From positions 1 to 34,288 of the forward strand of contig CAMCIN010000008.1 of the NCBI GenBank assembly GCA_945874745.1: a stretch of DNA of 34,288 nt, read 5' to 3'. Shown one piece after another: positions 28,225-34,288 of this stretch (within the stretch, counting starts at the first letter, position 1; every line of letters starts with the position of its first letter). This DNA is from Akkermansia muciniphila. Its GTDB lineage: Bacteria; Verrucomicrobiota; Verrucomicrobiia; Chthoniobacterales; Chthoniobacteraceae. Position numbers and translations under genes: made by a program. Under the pieces are notes generated by a model. That model had not been told where the DNA came from. It was given only the letters and a program-made list of their open reading frames with translations, and did not search any database.

Positions 28225-29706
28225 ATGGTCCGAACCGGTATTTTCGCGTATCCTCGACAGGATTTTCTTGCAGGCATTGTTGTCTTTCTCGTTGCGCTGC
28301 CCCTGTGCCTAGGCATCGCAGTTGCATCGGGAGTATCCCCCGTCTCTGGTCTGGTCGCCGGAATCATAGGCGGGATCGCCATCCCGCTGATCAGCCGCTC
28401 GCCGCTTTCGGTGTCGGGCCCCGCGGCGGGACTGATCGCGATCGTGCTCTTTGAAATTCAGAGACTCGAAGGGATCAACGCCTTCATGACGGCAGTCGCG
28501 CTTGCCGGCGCCATGCAGGTGGCGTTTGGCCTGCTGCGCCTGGGCAAGTTCTCCGCGCTGGTCCCCGGTTCAGTTGTCAAGGCCATGCTGGCGGCGATCG
28601 GCATCACAATCACGCTCAAGCAACTGCCGGTGCTCTTCGGCGCCGCGGGGGGGCTTGCGTCAATCGCTGGCACCTTGCACCCGGGCGCAACGGTTATCGG
28701 CGTGGCATCCCTGGCGGTCCTGCTCGGATGGAAGCACACGCCTCTTGCGCGGTTCGCGCTTGTGCCACCGGCCCTGGTCGTGGTGGTTGGCGCCTCGGCT
28801 GTTTCCTTGATGCTGAAAGGTGAAGGGTGGGCGCTCAAGACGAGTCAATTAGTCAATGTGCCAACCGGTGGGTTCGATGGACTCCGGGCTGCGCTCCCCC
28901 ACCCAGACTGGTCGGTGCTTGGGTCGTCGGCCGTGTGGATCGCAGCCGCCACCATCGCGGTCGTAGCCAGTATCGAGACGCTGCTTTCCTGCCAGGCTGT
29001 TGACCGGCTCGACCCGCTCAAACGCCGCACGCCGCTTGAGCGCGAGCTGGTGGCTCAAGGTGTGGGCAACCTGCTGAGCGGCGTATGTGGGGGACTGCCC
29101 ATCACCTCAGTGATTGTACGTAGCGGCGCCAATGTTGCTGCCGGCGGGCGGGAGCGGCTCTCGGCAATCCTGCACTCCATGCTTCTGCTCGGGTGTGTCC
29201 TGCTGCTGCCGGATGTGCTCAACCACATTCCGCAGGCGTGTCTTGCTGCCGTCCTGGTTCAGGTCGGCCTCAATCTTGCCAAGCCCTCTCTTCTGGCCGA
29301 GCAACGCCGACTTGGCCTAGACCAGTTGGTGCCCTTTCTGGTGACGGTCTCTGCAGTACTGGCCACCGACCTTCTTAAGGGCGTGGTTATTGGCGTGGTG
29401 GTGGGGGTGCTTGTTGCTCTGCGAAAGACGGCAAAAACCTGCCTCGAGCGAACGACTCAGCCCGATGGCTCAATTTTTCTTCGCTTGCGCCGCGATGGCA
29501 CCTTTATCATCAAGCCTACCTTGGTTGAAGCCTTCGACAAGATCCCCAGCGGCGCCCGCGTGATCTTTGATGCCAGCGGCGAACCGATTGACCAAGATGT
29601 CCGTGAGGCCATCGCCGGCTTCGTTGAGGACGCTCTCCATCGCGACATTCAGGTCAGTCTCGTCGGAGTCGATCTCGCTGGCGCCACCGCAGGCGGAGGT
29701 CATTGA
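28225..29706 (+). CDS. SulP-family anion transporter
   Basis: A 493-residue membrane protein with about ten to twelve hydrophobic segments. Family landmarks: QDFLAGIVVFLVALPLCLGIA, the SGPAAGLIAIV loop, PGSVVKAMLAAIGITI and SVIVRSGANVAAGGRERLS. The last 80 residues (VIFDASGEPIDQDVREAI) form the short STAS-like tail typical of the SulP branch that often accompanies or is fused to carbonic anhydrase, where bicarbonate or sulfate uptake is proposed; no carbonic anhydrase gene lies in the window. Start is ambiguous: ATG at 28225 is the best N-terminal match, while GTG at 28189 adds 12 residues. Neither has a Shine-Dalgarno sequence. Confidence 0.88.
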   Translation: MVRTGIFAYPRQDFLAGIVVFLVALPLCLGIAVASGVSPVSGLVAGIIGGIAIPLISRSPLSVSGPAAGLIAIVLFEIQRLEGINAFMTAVALAGAMQVAFGLLRLGKFSALVPGSVVKAMLAAIGITITLKQLPVLFGAAGGLASIAGTLHPGATVIGVASLAVLLGWKHTPLARFALVPPALVVVVGASAVSLMLKGEGWALKTSQLVNVPTGGFDGLRAALPHPDWSVLGSSAVWIAAATIAVVASIETLLSCQAVDRLDPLKRRTPLERELVAQGVGNLLSGVCGGLPITSVIVRSGANVAAGGRERLSAILHSMLLLGCVLLLPDVLNHIPQACLAAVLVQVGLNLAKPSLLAEQRRLGLDQLVPFLVTVSAVLATDLLKGVVIGVVVGVLVALRKTAKTCLERTTQPDGSIFLRLRRDGTFIIKPTLVEAFDKIPSGARVIFDASGEPIDQDVREAIAGFVEDALHRDIQVSLVGVDLAGATAGGGH

Positions 29707-29815
29707 GCGGCGGATGCGGCGGGGCTTTCGCCACGGAGGGCCGCGCCGGGGCTTGAGCCGGAGCAACTCTTGGTGCGTTCGCGCGCGCAACATCCTCACG
29801 GCAACCGCCCGCTGA

Positions 29816-29834
29816 AGGCGCAGGCCGTGCGCCT
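29816..29834 (+). terminator. Possible terminator hairpin after the SulP gene
   Basis: AGGCGCA/TGCGCCT arms (7 bp) surround GGCCG. A pyrimidine-rich run (ACTTTCT) follows about ten bases later, but there is no proper T-tract, so termination is only suggested. Confidence 0.3.
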
Positions 29835-29887
29835 GAGTCGTACTTTCTAGCCTTCACCATTCGCTGGACCTCTGCCTAAATCAGCGC

Positions 29888-30985
29888 ATGTCCACCTCCC
29901 GTCGCCACTTTCTAACCGCCCTCTCGAGCGCTGCTGCGTCATGCATCGCTCCAAGGACCGCCTCGAGCGCGCCTGTCGCCAAGCCCCAAATCGCCCTTGG
30001 AATGGACAACTTTGCCGTGCGCGCCATGGGTTGGAAGGCACCCGAGCTTGTCCAGTACGCAGCGAAACTAAATTTAGACACCCTGTTCCTATCCGACCTG
30101 GACTGCCTTCCCTCTCTCGAGCAGCCGCAGCTTGCGGACCTCAAAGCGCAGGCGGACGCGGCCGGTCTGAAGTTGTACCTCGGGTCTTGGAGCATTTGCC
30201 CGACCTCCGTCCGATTCAAAACCAAATGGGGAACGGCGGAGGAACATTTGCGCACAGGCATTCGGGTGGCAAAGGCGCTGGGGTCGCCAGTTTTCCGCGT
30301 CATTTTGGGCGGAGCCGAAGACCGCAAGACCCCCGGTGGTATCCAGGCGCGCATTGCCGATTGCCTGCAAGTGCTCAAGGCCTGCCGCCCCTTTGCCCTC
30401 GAGAGCGGCGTGAAGATCGCGGTGGAAAACCACGCGGGCGACATGCACTCCTGGGAACTCCTGAGCCTCATTGAAAGGGCCGGCCCAGATTTTGTCGGGG
30501 TCAATATTGACTCTGGAAACGCGGCTTGGACGCTGGAGGATCCCCTAGACCTGCTCGAACGCCTCGGCCCCTACACCCTTTGCTCCAGTCTGCGTGACGA
30601 TATGATTTGGGAAACGCCAGAGGGCGCGGCGATCCAGTGGACCGCCATTGGCGATGGCCTCGTGGATTGGCCCCGCTATCTGGAGCGCTGGCGGGCCCTT
30701 TGTCCCCAGGTGCCCTTCCAGATTGAGACTATCTCCGGTTTTTCACGGGCGTTTCCGTACAAAACGGAAGCCTTTTGGGCTAGCTACGACCGGCGGCCCG
30801 AGGTGCTTGCCAAGTTTGAGGCGCTGGCAAAAAAGGGCCGTCCCCTCCCCTCTTTTCAGGCCGAACCGGGGGCTGATAAAAAGCTTTCAGAACAGAACTT
30901 TCAGAAGGGGGAACTGGAGCGCAGCATCAAATACTGCCGGGAGGTCCTTGGGCTGGGTCAAAGGCCGGCGGCCCGCTCTGCGTAA
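29888..30985 (+). CDS. TAT-exported xylose-isomerase-like TIM-barrel protein
   Basis: A 365-residue protein of the sugar phosphate isomerase/epimerase (AP endonuclease 2-like) superfamily. A twin-arginine signal (STSRRHFLTALSSAAAS) starts the protein. Barrel strands ending in likely metal ligands are visible: VKIAVENHAGDMHS near residue 180, GVNIDSGNAAW near 210 and PFQIETISGF near 281. Members isomerise or epimerise sugars and inositols with a divalent metal; the substrate is not predictable here. TAT-exported versions are common in the PVC group. It stands alone between the SulP and pseudopilin genes; no Shine-Dalgarno sequence precedes the ATG. Confidence 0.85.
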   Translation: MSTSRRHFLTALSSAAASCIAPRTASSAPVAKPQIALGMDNFAVRAMGWKAPELVQYAAKLNLDTLFLSDLDCLPSLEQPQLADLKAQADAAGLKLYLGSWSICPTSVRFKTKWGTAEEHLRTGIRVAKALGSPVFRVILGGAEDRKTPGGIQARIADCLQVLKACRPFALESGVKIAVENHAGDMHSWELLSLIERAGPDFVGVNIDSGNAAWTLEDPLDLLERLGPYTLCSSLRDDMIWETPEGAAIQWTAIGDGLVDWPRYLERWRALCPQVPFQIETISGFSRAFPYKTEAFWASYDRRPEVLAKFEALAKKGRPLPSFQAEPGADKKLSEQNFQKGELERSIKYCREVLGLGQRPAARSA

Positions 30986-31093
30986 ACACCTGCAGTAGAG
31001 AGCCATCAGCAAGCACATCACGCCCTAAAACCCCGGTGAATCGCACGGTTGTCACCACCCACTCGCGGTCTTATCTTTGAGCCATACCCCCGC

Positions 31094-31729
31094 ATGAAAA
31101 AAAACCTCTTCTCTCCCTGTGCCTCGCGGATTTCCGGTTTTACCCTGATCGAACTTCTCGTGGTGATCACGATTCTCGGGATCCTCATGTCTCTGGGAGT
31201 GAGTGGTGCCGGTGCGGTCCGCAATCAGGCGCGGACTGCCCAAGCCCGCAATGACTGCGCCGGCTTGTCCACGGCAATCCGGTCGTTTTACACGGATTAC
31301 TCGCGCTACCCGGTTCCCCTGAGCAAAAAGGACGACGCGCCCTACGAGGCCATTGCAGACGCCAGCGGCAACAAGGAAGTGATAGGTGCGCTTCTGGCGA
31401 CAACCGTCGACCTCAACCCGCGCGGTGTGGTTTACTACGAAAACAAGAGCGCAAAAATCGGAGCCTCAGGAAACCCGACGGGCGGCATCTCGGGAGGTGG
31501 AGTCTTCGACCCCTGGGGTTACACCTACGGCATCTGTATAGATGGGGACTACGACGGTTCCCTCAAATACTCAGGACAGGCGTTGAAATACTACACGTCT
31601 GCCCCCGGGGACACGGCTGCTGATCTTTGGACAACGATCCCTGGCGGTGCGGGTGTTTTTTCGCTTGGCAGGGACCAGTGCTCTGACAAGACTAAGCAAC
31701 CTGCGCCAGGCATTCTTTCTTGGTATTAG
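31094..31729 (+). CDS. Type II secretion pseudopilin-like protein
   Basis: A 211-residue protein with a prepilin signal: a basic leader then G15/F16 cleavage in GFTLIELLVVI, and Glu at +5. A hydrophobic helix of about 20 residues follows, then a soluble domain with NDCAGLSTAIRSFYTDYSRYPVP, like GspG major pseudopilins, and a glycine-rich C-terminal half with DPWGYTYGI. The ATG at 31094 puts the leader at the right length. No other secretion gene is nearby; orphan pseudopilin genes are very numerous in Verrucomicrobiota and Planctomycetes. Probably exported to the periplasm or surface. Confidence 0.87.
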   Translation: MKKNLFSPCASRISGFTLIELLVVITILGILMSLGVSGAGAVRNQARTAQARNDCAGLSTAIRSFYTDYSRYPVPLSKKDDAPYEAIADASGNKEVIGALLATTVDLNPRGVVYYENKSAKIGASGNPTGGISGGGVFDPWGYTYGICIDGDYDGSLKYSGQALKYYTSAPGDTAADLWTTIPGGAGVFSLGRDQCSDKTKQPAPGILSWY

Positions 31730-31792
31730 ATTTGTACCAGAGGCGGAAGACGGCTTTCCTTTTCTGGCGCTGGCGCCAAGCTTGGGTTGCCT

Positions 31793-31798
31793 TATAAT
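31793..31798 (+). promoter_or_regulatory. -10 box of the tRNA-Gly promoter
   Basis: A perfect TATAAT lies 26 bases before the tRNA, placing the transcript start near 31805. No good -35 box is visible at the expected spacing, and a TGGCGC/GCGCCA hairpin occupies that region. Confidence 0.4.
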
Positions 31799-31824
31799 GA
31801 GGTCAGGGTTGGTGTTTCACAGTT

Positions 31825-31898
31825 GCGGGTGTAGTTCAATGGTAGAACGGCAGCTTCCCAAGCTGCATACGAGGGTTCGATTCCCTTCACCCGCTCCA
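31825..31898 (+). tRNA. tRNA-Gly (anticodon CCC)
   Basis: A complete cloverleaf with encoded CCA. The acceptor stem is GCGGGTG/CACCCGC, the D arm GTTC/GAAC, the anticodon stem GCAGC/GCTGC around loop TTCCCAA, and the T arm GAGGG/CCCTT around TTCGATT. Discriminator base is T and the 3' CCA ends at 31898. The following 2.4 kb has lower GC content and mobile-element genes, so the 3' end of this tRNA is a likely integration site. Confidence 0.95.
31871..31898 (+). other. Candidate attL at the tRNA-Gly 3' end
   Basis: Elements that integrate at tRNA genes usually recombine in the T arm and 3' end, restoring the gene. The composition change and the AlpA-like and primase-polymerase genes start right after this tRNA. 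The matching attR would lie outside the window, and no integrase gene is seen, so this is inference. Confidence 0.35.
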
Positions 31899-31935
31899 CT
31901 TCTTCTCTGGCAACAACTTGTAACGGAAGCCCGTT

Positions 31936-31972
31936 CCAGAACCGCCTATTCTAGAACGCAACCTAGAACACA
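31936..31972 (+). repeat. Iterated CYAGAAC motif downstream of the tRNA
   Basis: Three near-identical short units, CCAGAACCGC (31936-31945), CTAGAACGCA (31951-31960) and CTAGAACACA (31963-31972), lie 38-74 bases after the tRNA. In integrated elements such iterated sites beside the attachment site can be integrase or excisionase arm sites. The units are short, so chance is possible. Confidence 0.35.
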
Positions 31973-32071
31973 TCCACCGAAGTCCGGGTGGTTTCATTGT
32001 GTCCGGATAGCCCCACATCCACCCCCTAGAAAAACAATGCGGCGCCGGATATCTTTCTTAGCATAGGGGAC

Positions 32072-32962
32072 ATGGCAGGCACTCCTCCAAAACGCAGAAC
32101 GCCACCGAAATCCTCCAAGAGAGAGGGCAAGAAGCGTCAACCTCTCAGGCGCGAGGAATGGGACTTTGAATCTGTTAAGGAGGTTGACCTCCCTGCCTGT
32201 TACCTCTGGGAGTATTGGCGCGAAAAGTGCCTCCGTGATCCCTCCATTGCAAACGCATTAAAGAATTTCAGGCACGCAGTCCAATCCCAGGACGAAGAGA
32301 TCCGTCAGCATGACCAAAAGCAACTTTCGCTCTATCGGCTGATTTTAGCAAAAAGCCCCGATCTCCCCGAGGAGCACGCTGAAAGTCTGAAATTTTACGG
32401 CAAGTTCAATCTCTATCTTTGGTCCACTGCCAACCCACTCACAACAGAGATGGATGGCCTTGCGAACATCAGTGAGGAGTACTTTCCCCGAAGAGCGTTT
32501 CAGTCGCTGGAATCCGTCTTAAAGCAAATGATTCGAGGTGAGGTTACTCCAAGAAGCCATAAAGGGCAGCTTCCTCCTTTGGCGGAGATTCCTACACCCC
32601 ATGAAGGCGAGCCTAATCAACAGCTTCACCTGGTGGAGTCCATTTCCCTCCAACTCAACTGGAACCACACAAATGAAAGCATTCAAGAAGCCTTTCGTGA
32701 GTGGCTTCTACTAAGCCGAGGCAGCCGAAAAGCGACCCTTTCAAGGGGGCTAGGACCGGGCAAGAGCGTCACAAAAACATTGTTGAAGGATCTCAAAAGT
32801 CTAGGTGCTCTGCGCTTACTGACGCACCACGGATCAAGTTCAGCCGCCTTTACGGCGAGCGAAAAAGCAAAAGGGGCCATGTACGTTGAAAAATCTGAAT
32901 GGTCCGACGCTAAAACACATGCAGAGAACCTGTTGCAAGGGTTCAATCTCCTGCCTGATTAA
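32072..32962 (+). CDS. Hypothetical island protein, unknown function
   Basis: A 296-residue soluble protein that I cannot assign to a named family. The first 28 residues are strongly basic (RRTPPKSSKREGKK), followed by WDFESVKEVDLPACYLWEYWREKC, which resembles the opening of uncharacterised proteins from PVC mobile elements. The middle is helical; the C-terminal part, KSVTKTLLKDLKSLGALRLL, looks like a winged-helix turn, so DNA binding is possible. GC content is visibly lower and codon choice more relaxed than in the genes to the left, consistent with transfer. AGGGG lies just before the ATG but too close for ideal use. It ends at a strong hairpin. Confidence 0.75.
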   Translation: MAGTPPKRRTPPKSSKREGKKRQPLRREEWDFESVKEVDLPACYLWEYWREKCLRDPSIANALKNFRHAVQSQDEEIRQHDQKQLSLYRLILAKSPDLPEEHAESLKFYGKFNLYLWSTANPLTTEMDGLANISEEYFPRRAFQSLESVLKQMIRGEVTPRSHKGQLPPLAEIPTPHEGEPNQQLHLVESISLQLNWNHTNESIQEAFREWLLLSRGSRKATLSRGLGPGKSVTKTLLKDLKSLGALRLLTHHGSSSAAFTASEKAKGAMYVEKSEWSDAKTHAENLLQGFNLLPD

Positions 32963-32967
32963 ATTCA

Positions 32968-33012
32968 GCAGGTTGGTGGCAAACGGGTAGGAGATTGCCA
33001 CCAACTTCCTGC
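32968..33012 (+). terminator. Long hairpin after the hypothetical gene
   Basis: A perfect 11-bp stem GTTGGTGGCAA (32972-32982) / TTGCCACCAAC (32995-33005) with a 12-base loop begins ten bases after the stop codon. The stem can extend through GCAGG/CCTGC with a small bulge. No T-tract follows, so it may be a rho-dependent 3' end, an mRNA-stabilising hairpin or a protein-binding site rather than an intrinsic terminator. Confidence 0.5.
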
Positions 33013-33071
33013 CTCGGGATTTCAGTTACCTCACTCGAAGCCGCCTCAACCCGCGGCCTTTGACGTGAAGT

Positions 33072-33362
33072 ATGAAGACAGCCAAAATAAACCGCCCCAC
33101 CCCGGCCTTGGGTGGAATCCTGACAACAACGCCCCCATTAATCGCGGAGGGGCAGCTCTATCCGGAGTTCGCCGGGCACGCTAAAATCCGCGAACTCTTT
33201 GACCTGTCACGGACACACCTTCACCGGTTGTGCACCACCGGCAAGATCCGTTCCGTATGCCTACGTGAGCGCGGTAAGGCGAGGGGGCGACGCCTCTACG
33301 AAGTCCAGTCCGTGAGAAATTACCTCATCGCCAATGTTGAAACGGAGGTGACCCATGACTAG
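33072..33362 (+). CDS. AlpA/excisionase-like HTH protein
   Basis: A 96-residue protein with a MerR-like/HTH_17 winged helix at about 37-88 (IRELFDLSRTHLHRLCTTGKI, then GRRLYEVQSVRNYL). Such small proteins act as excisionases or as activators of element genes in integrated plasmids, satellites and islands. The first 30 residues are not part of the fold, so a start further in cannot be excluded, but no better one with a ribosome site is seen. Its stop codon overlaps the start of the primase-polymerase gene, showing a two-gene operon. Confidence 0.75.
   Translation: MKTAKINRPTPALGGILTTTPPLIAEGQLYPEFAGHAKIRELFDLSRTHLHRLCTTGKIRSVCLRERGKARGRRLYEVQSVRNYLIANVETEVTHD
33344..33351 (+). promoter_or_regulatory. 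Perfect Shine-Dalgarno of the primase gene
   Basis: GGAGGTGA is an eight-base match to the usual 16S rRNA 3' end and lies three bases before the ATG at 33355 (six from GGAGG), inside the end of the AlpA-like gene. It decides the start at 33355 rather than at internal ATGs (33373, 33388, 33529). It is the clearest ribosome site in the window. Confidence 0.8.
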
Positions 33363-34288
33363 GCCGGCCCACATGCCCTCCACTACGATGTCCCCCGCAA
33401 CAACCTGCGCGACAAACGGGAAACAACCAGAGGGACGGCCCCAATCCCAAGGCATCCCTCAACAACCACAACTACCCTGCGCGCTACAGACAGGTTCCCA
33501 ATCCGGAGTACTCATCACCGCTCCCGTTATGACGACACAAAACCCAAATACTCCATTCGACCTTCCGGAACCCACCGCTCAGCAGTACCGGCTAGTCGCC
33601 CCCGACAGCACCAGCAGCCAGACGATCCAATTAAAGGGAGAAAGCGATGCAATTGCAGTGGCCCCGCTCCCAATGGCAGGCTCAGTGGATCAGCCGTCGC
33701 GCGCTCCAAACCCGGTACAAGCAATCGAGGACAAGGGCAACACCTTATACGGCGCCACCCCCGCCGTTGACGCGGCGGTCCCCCTCGAAGTTCAGAACCA
33801 ACCAAGGGACTTGGCGGATATAGCGCGGGGAGAAGTGCCTCCACCAACCGATTTCCCAGCAACAGACGAGGTAACCGCTTCCCGCTCCATTCTGGATGAA
33901 CTGCAGGCGCTACTCGGCACCAAGGTTGTCTTAATTCCGATCCCGTCGGGGCAGAAGCGCCCCGTGGTAAAGGGTTGGCAAGCGACCTCCGTCGACGAGA
34001 TGCAAAAACCGGCTTATCTGAGGAGGTTGAATCGGGGGAACATCGGAGTCTTGCTCGGAGTCCCCTCGGACGGACTGTGTGCGATCGACATCGACTCGGA
34101 CGGTGAGCTGGAAAGCTTTCTAGCAGTCAATCCGGACCTCAGAGCAACCCTCATCACCAGGGGAGCACGCGGGGCACAGGTTTGGTGCAAGATCGAATGC
34201 GACTATCCTCCCCTAACCAAACTCAAAACAAAGGCGGGCACAGACTTTGGTGAATGGCGGGCCAGTGGAGGGCAGTCCGTAATCCACG
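33355..34288 (+). CDS. Bifunctional primase-polymerase (partial, runs off the end)
   Basis: The first 311 codons of a longer gene; the 3' end is outside the window. Residues 1-170 are a Pro/Gln/Thr-rich, probably disordered lead with no recognised domain. From about 175 (ILDELQALLGTKVVLIPI) the archaeo-eukaryotic prim-pol domain begins: KRPVVKGWQATSVDE, then NIGVLLGVPSDGLCAIDIDSD carrying the catalytic D-x-D pair, then LITRGARGAQVW and FGEWRASGGQSVIH. Such proteins start DNA replication of plasmids, satellites and integrative elements and usually carry a helicase domain or partner further on. The start at 33355 is fixed by a perfect ribosome site and overlaps the AlpA-like stop codon by eight bases. 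Confidence 0.82.
   Translation, partial: MTRPAHMPSTTMSPATTCATNGKQPEGRPQSQGIPQQPQLPCALQTGSQSGVLITAPVMTTQNPNTPFDLPEPTAQQYRLVAPDSTSSQTIQLKGESDAIAVAPLPMAGSVDQPSRAPNPVQAIEDKGNTLYGATPAVDAAVPLEVQNQPRDLADIARGEVPPPTDFPATDEVTASRSILDELQALLGTKVVLIPIPSGQKRPVVKGWQATSVDEMQKPAYLRRLNRGNIGVLLGVPSDGLCAIDIDSDGELESFLAVNPDLRATLITRGARGAQVWCKIECDYPPLTKLKTKAGTDFGEWRASGGQSVIH

Overview
The window reads as a GC-rich bacterial chromosome segment, most likely from Verrucomicrobiota or a relative in the PVC group. The reasons are two neighbouring sets of exported cytochrome c / TAT-secreted partner genes (DUF1592 with DUF1552, and DUF1549/DUF1553 with DUF1501), a very large GDSL-like/propeller/cupredoxin-like protein, an orphan type II pseudopilin, and intergenic repeats of a style I associate with this phylum. 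No rRNA or other firm phylogenetic marker is present, so the assignment rests on gene families.

Layout. 1-2202: a small DUF2892 membrane protein (minus) diverges from a CarH/LitR-type B12-dependent light-responsive MerR regulator, followed by an SRPBCC protein; the divergent intergenic region holds a 10-bp-arm inverted repeat and a good promoter that predicts a leaderless carH transcript. 2496-4901: an M29-like metallopeptidase and a soluble PAS histidine kinase. 5163-7629: acetyl-CoA synthetase and a small membrane protein. 7630-8126: a gene-free stretch full of three-nucleotide-loop GC hairpins. 8127-17017: four genes for two PVC-type exported cytochrome modules. 17260-19323: a lipoprotein, then ruvX-truA on the minus strand. 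19437-23195: a 1252-residue multidomain exported protein whose C-terminal cupredoxin fold has lost its copper ligands. 23494-27903: an RluE-type pseudouridine synthase, ahcY and metK on the minus strand, diverging from a SahR-type ArsR/methyltransferase regulator. 28225-31729: a SulP anion transporter, a TAT-exported TIM-barrel protein and a pseudopilin. 31825-31898: tRNA-Gly(CCC). 32072 to the end: a lower-GC island with a hypothetical gene, an AlpA-like HTH gene and the start of a primase-polymerase gene that runs off the window.

How the parts fit. metK and ahcY make and recycle the S-adenosylmethionine cycle, and the divergent SahR-like regulator with an operator-like palindrome over its own promoter is a plausible S-adenosylhomocysteine sensor for them. 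The CarH-like regulator very likely controls its divergent neighbour and itself in response to light and adenosylcobalamin. The last 2.4 kb look like the left end of an element integrated at the tRNA-Gly gene. Most host genes start without a recognisable Shine-Dalgarno sequence, whereas the island primase gene has a perfect one.

Across intergenic regions I see two kinds of repeat: clusters of short GC hairpins (best at 7724-7989) and three diverged copies of a roughly 120-130-bp element (4953-5075, 17992-18108, 23285-23413).
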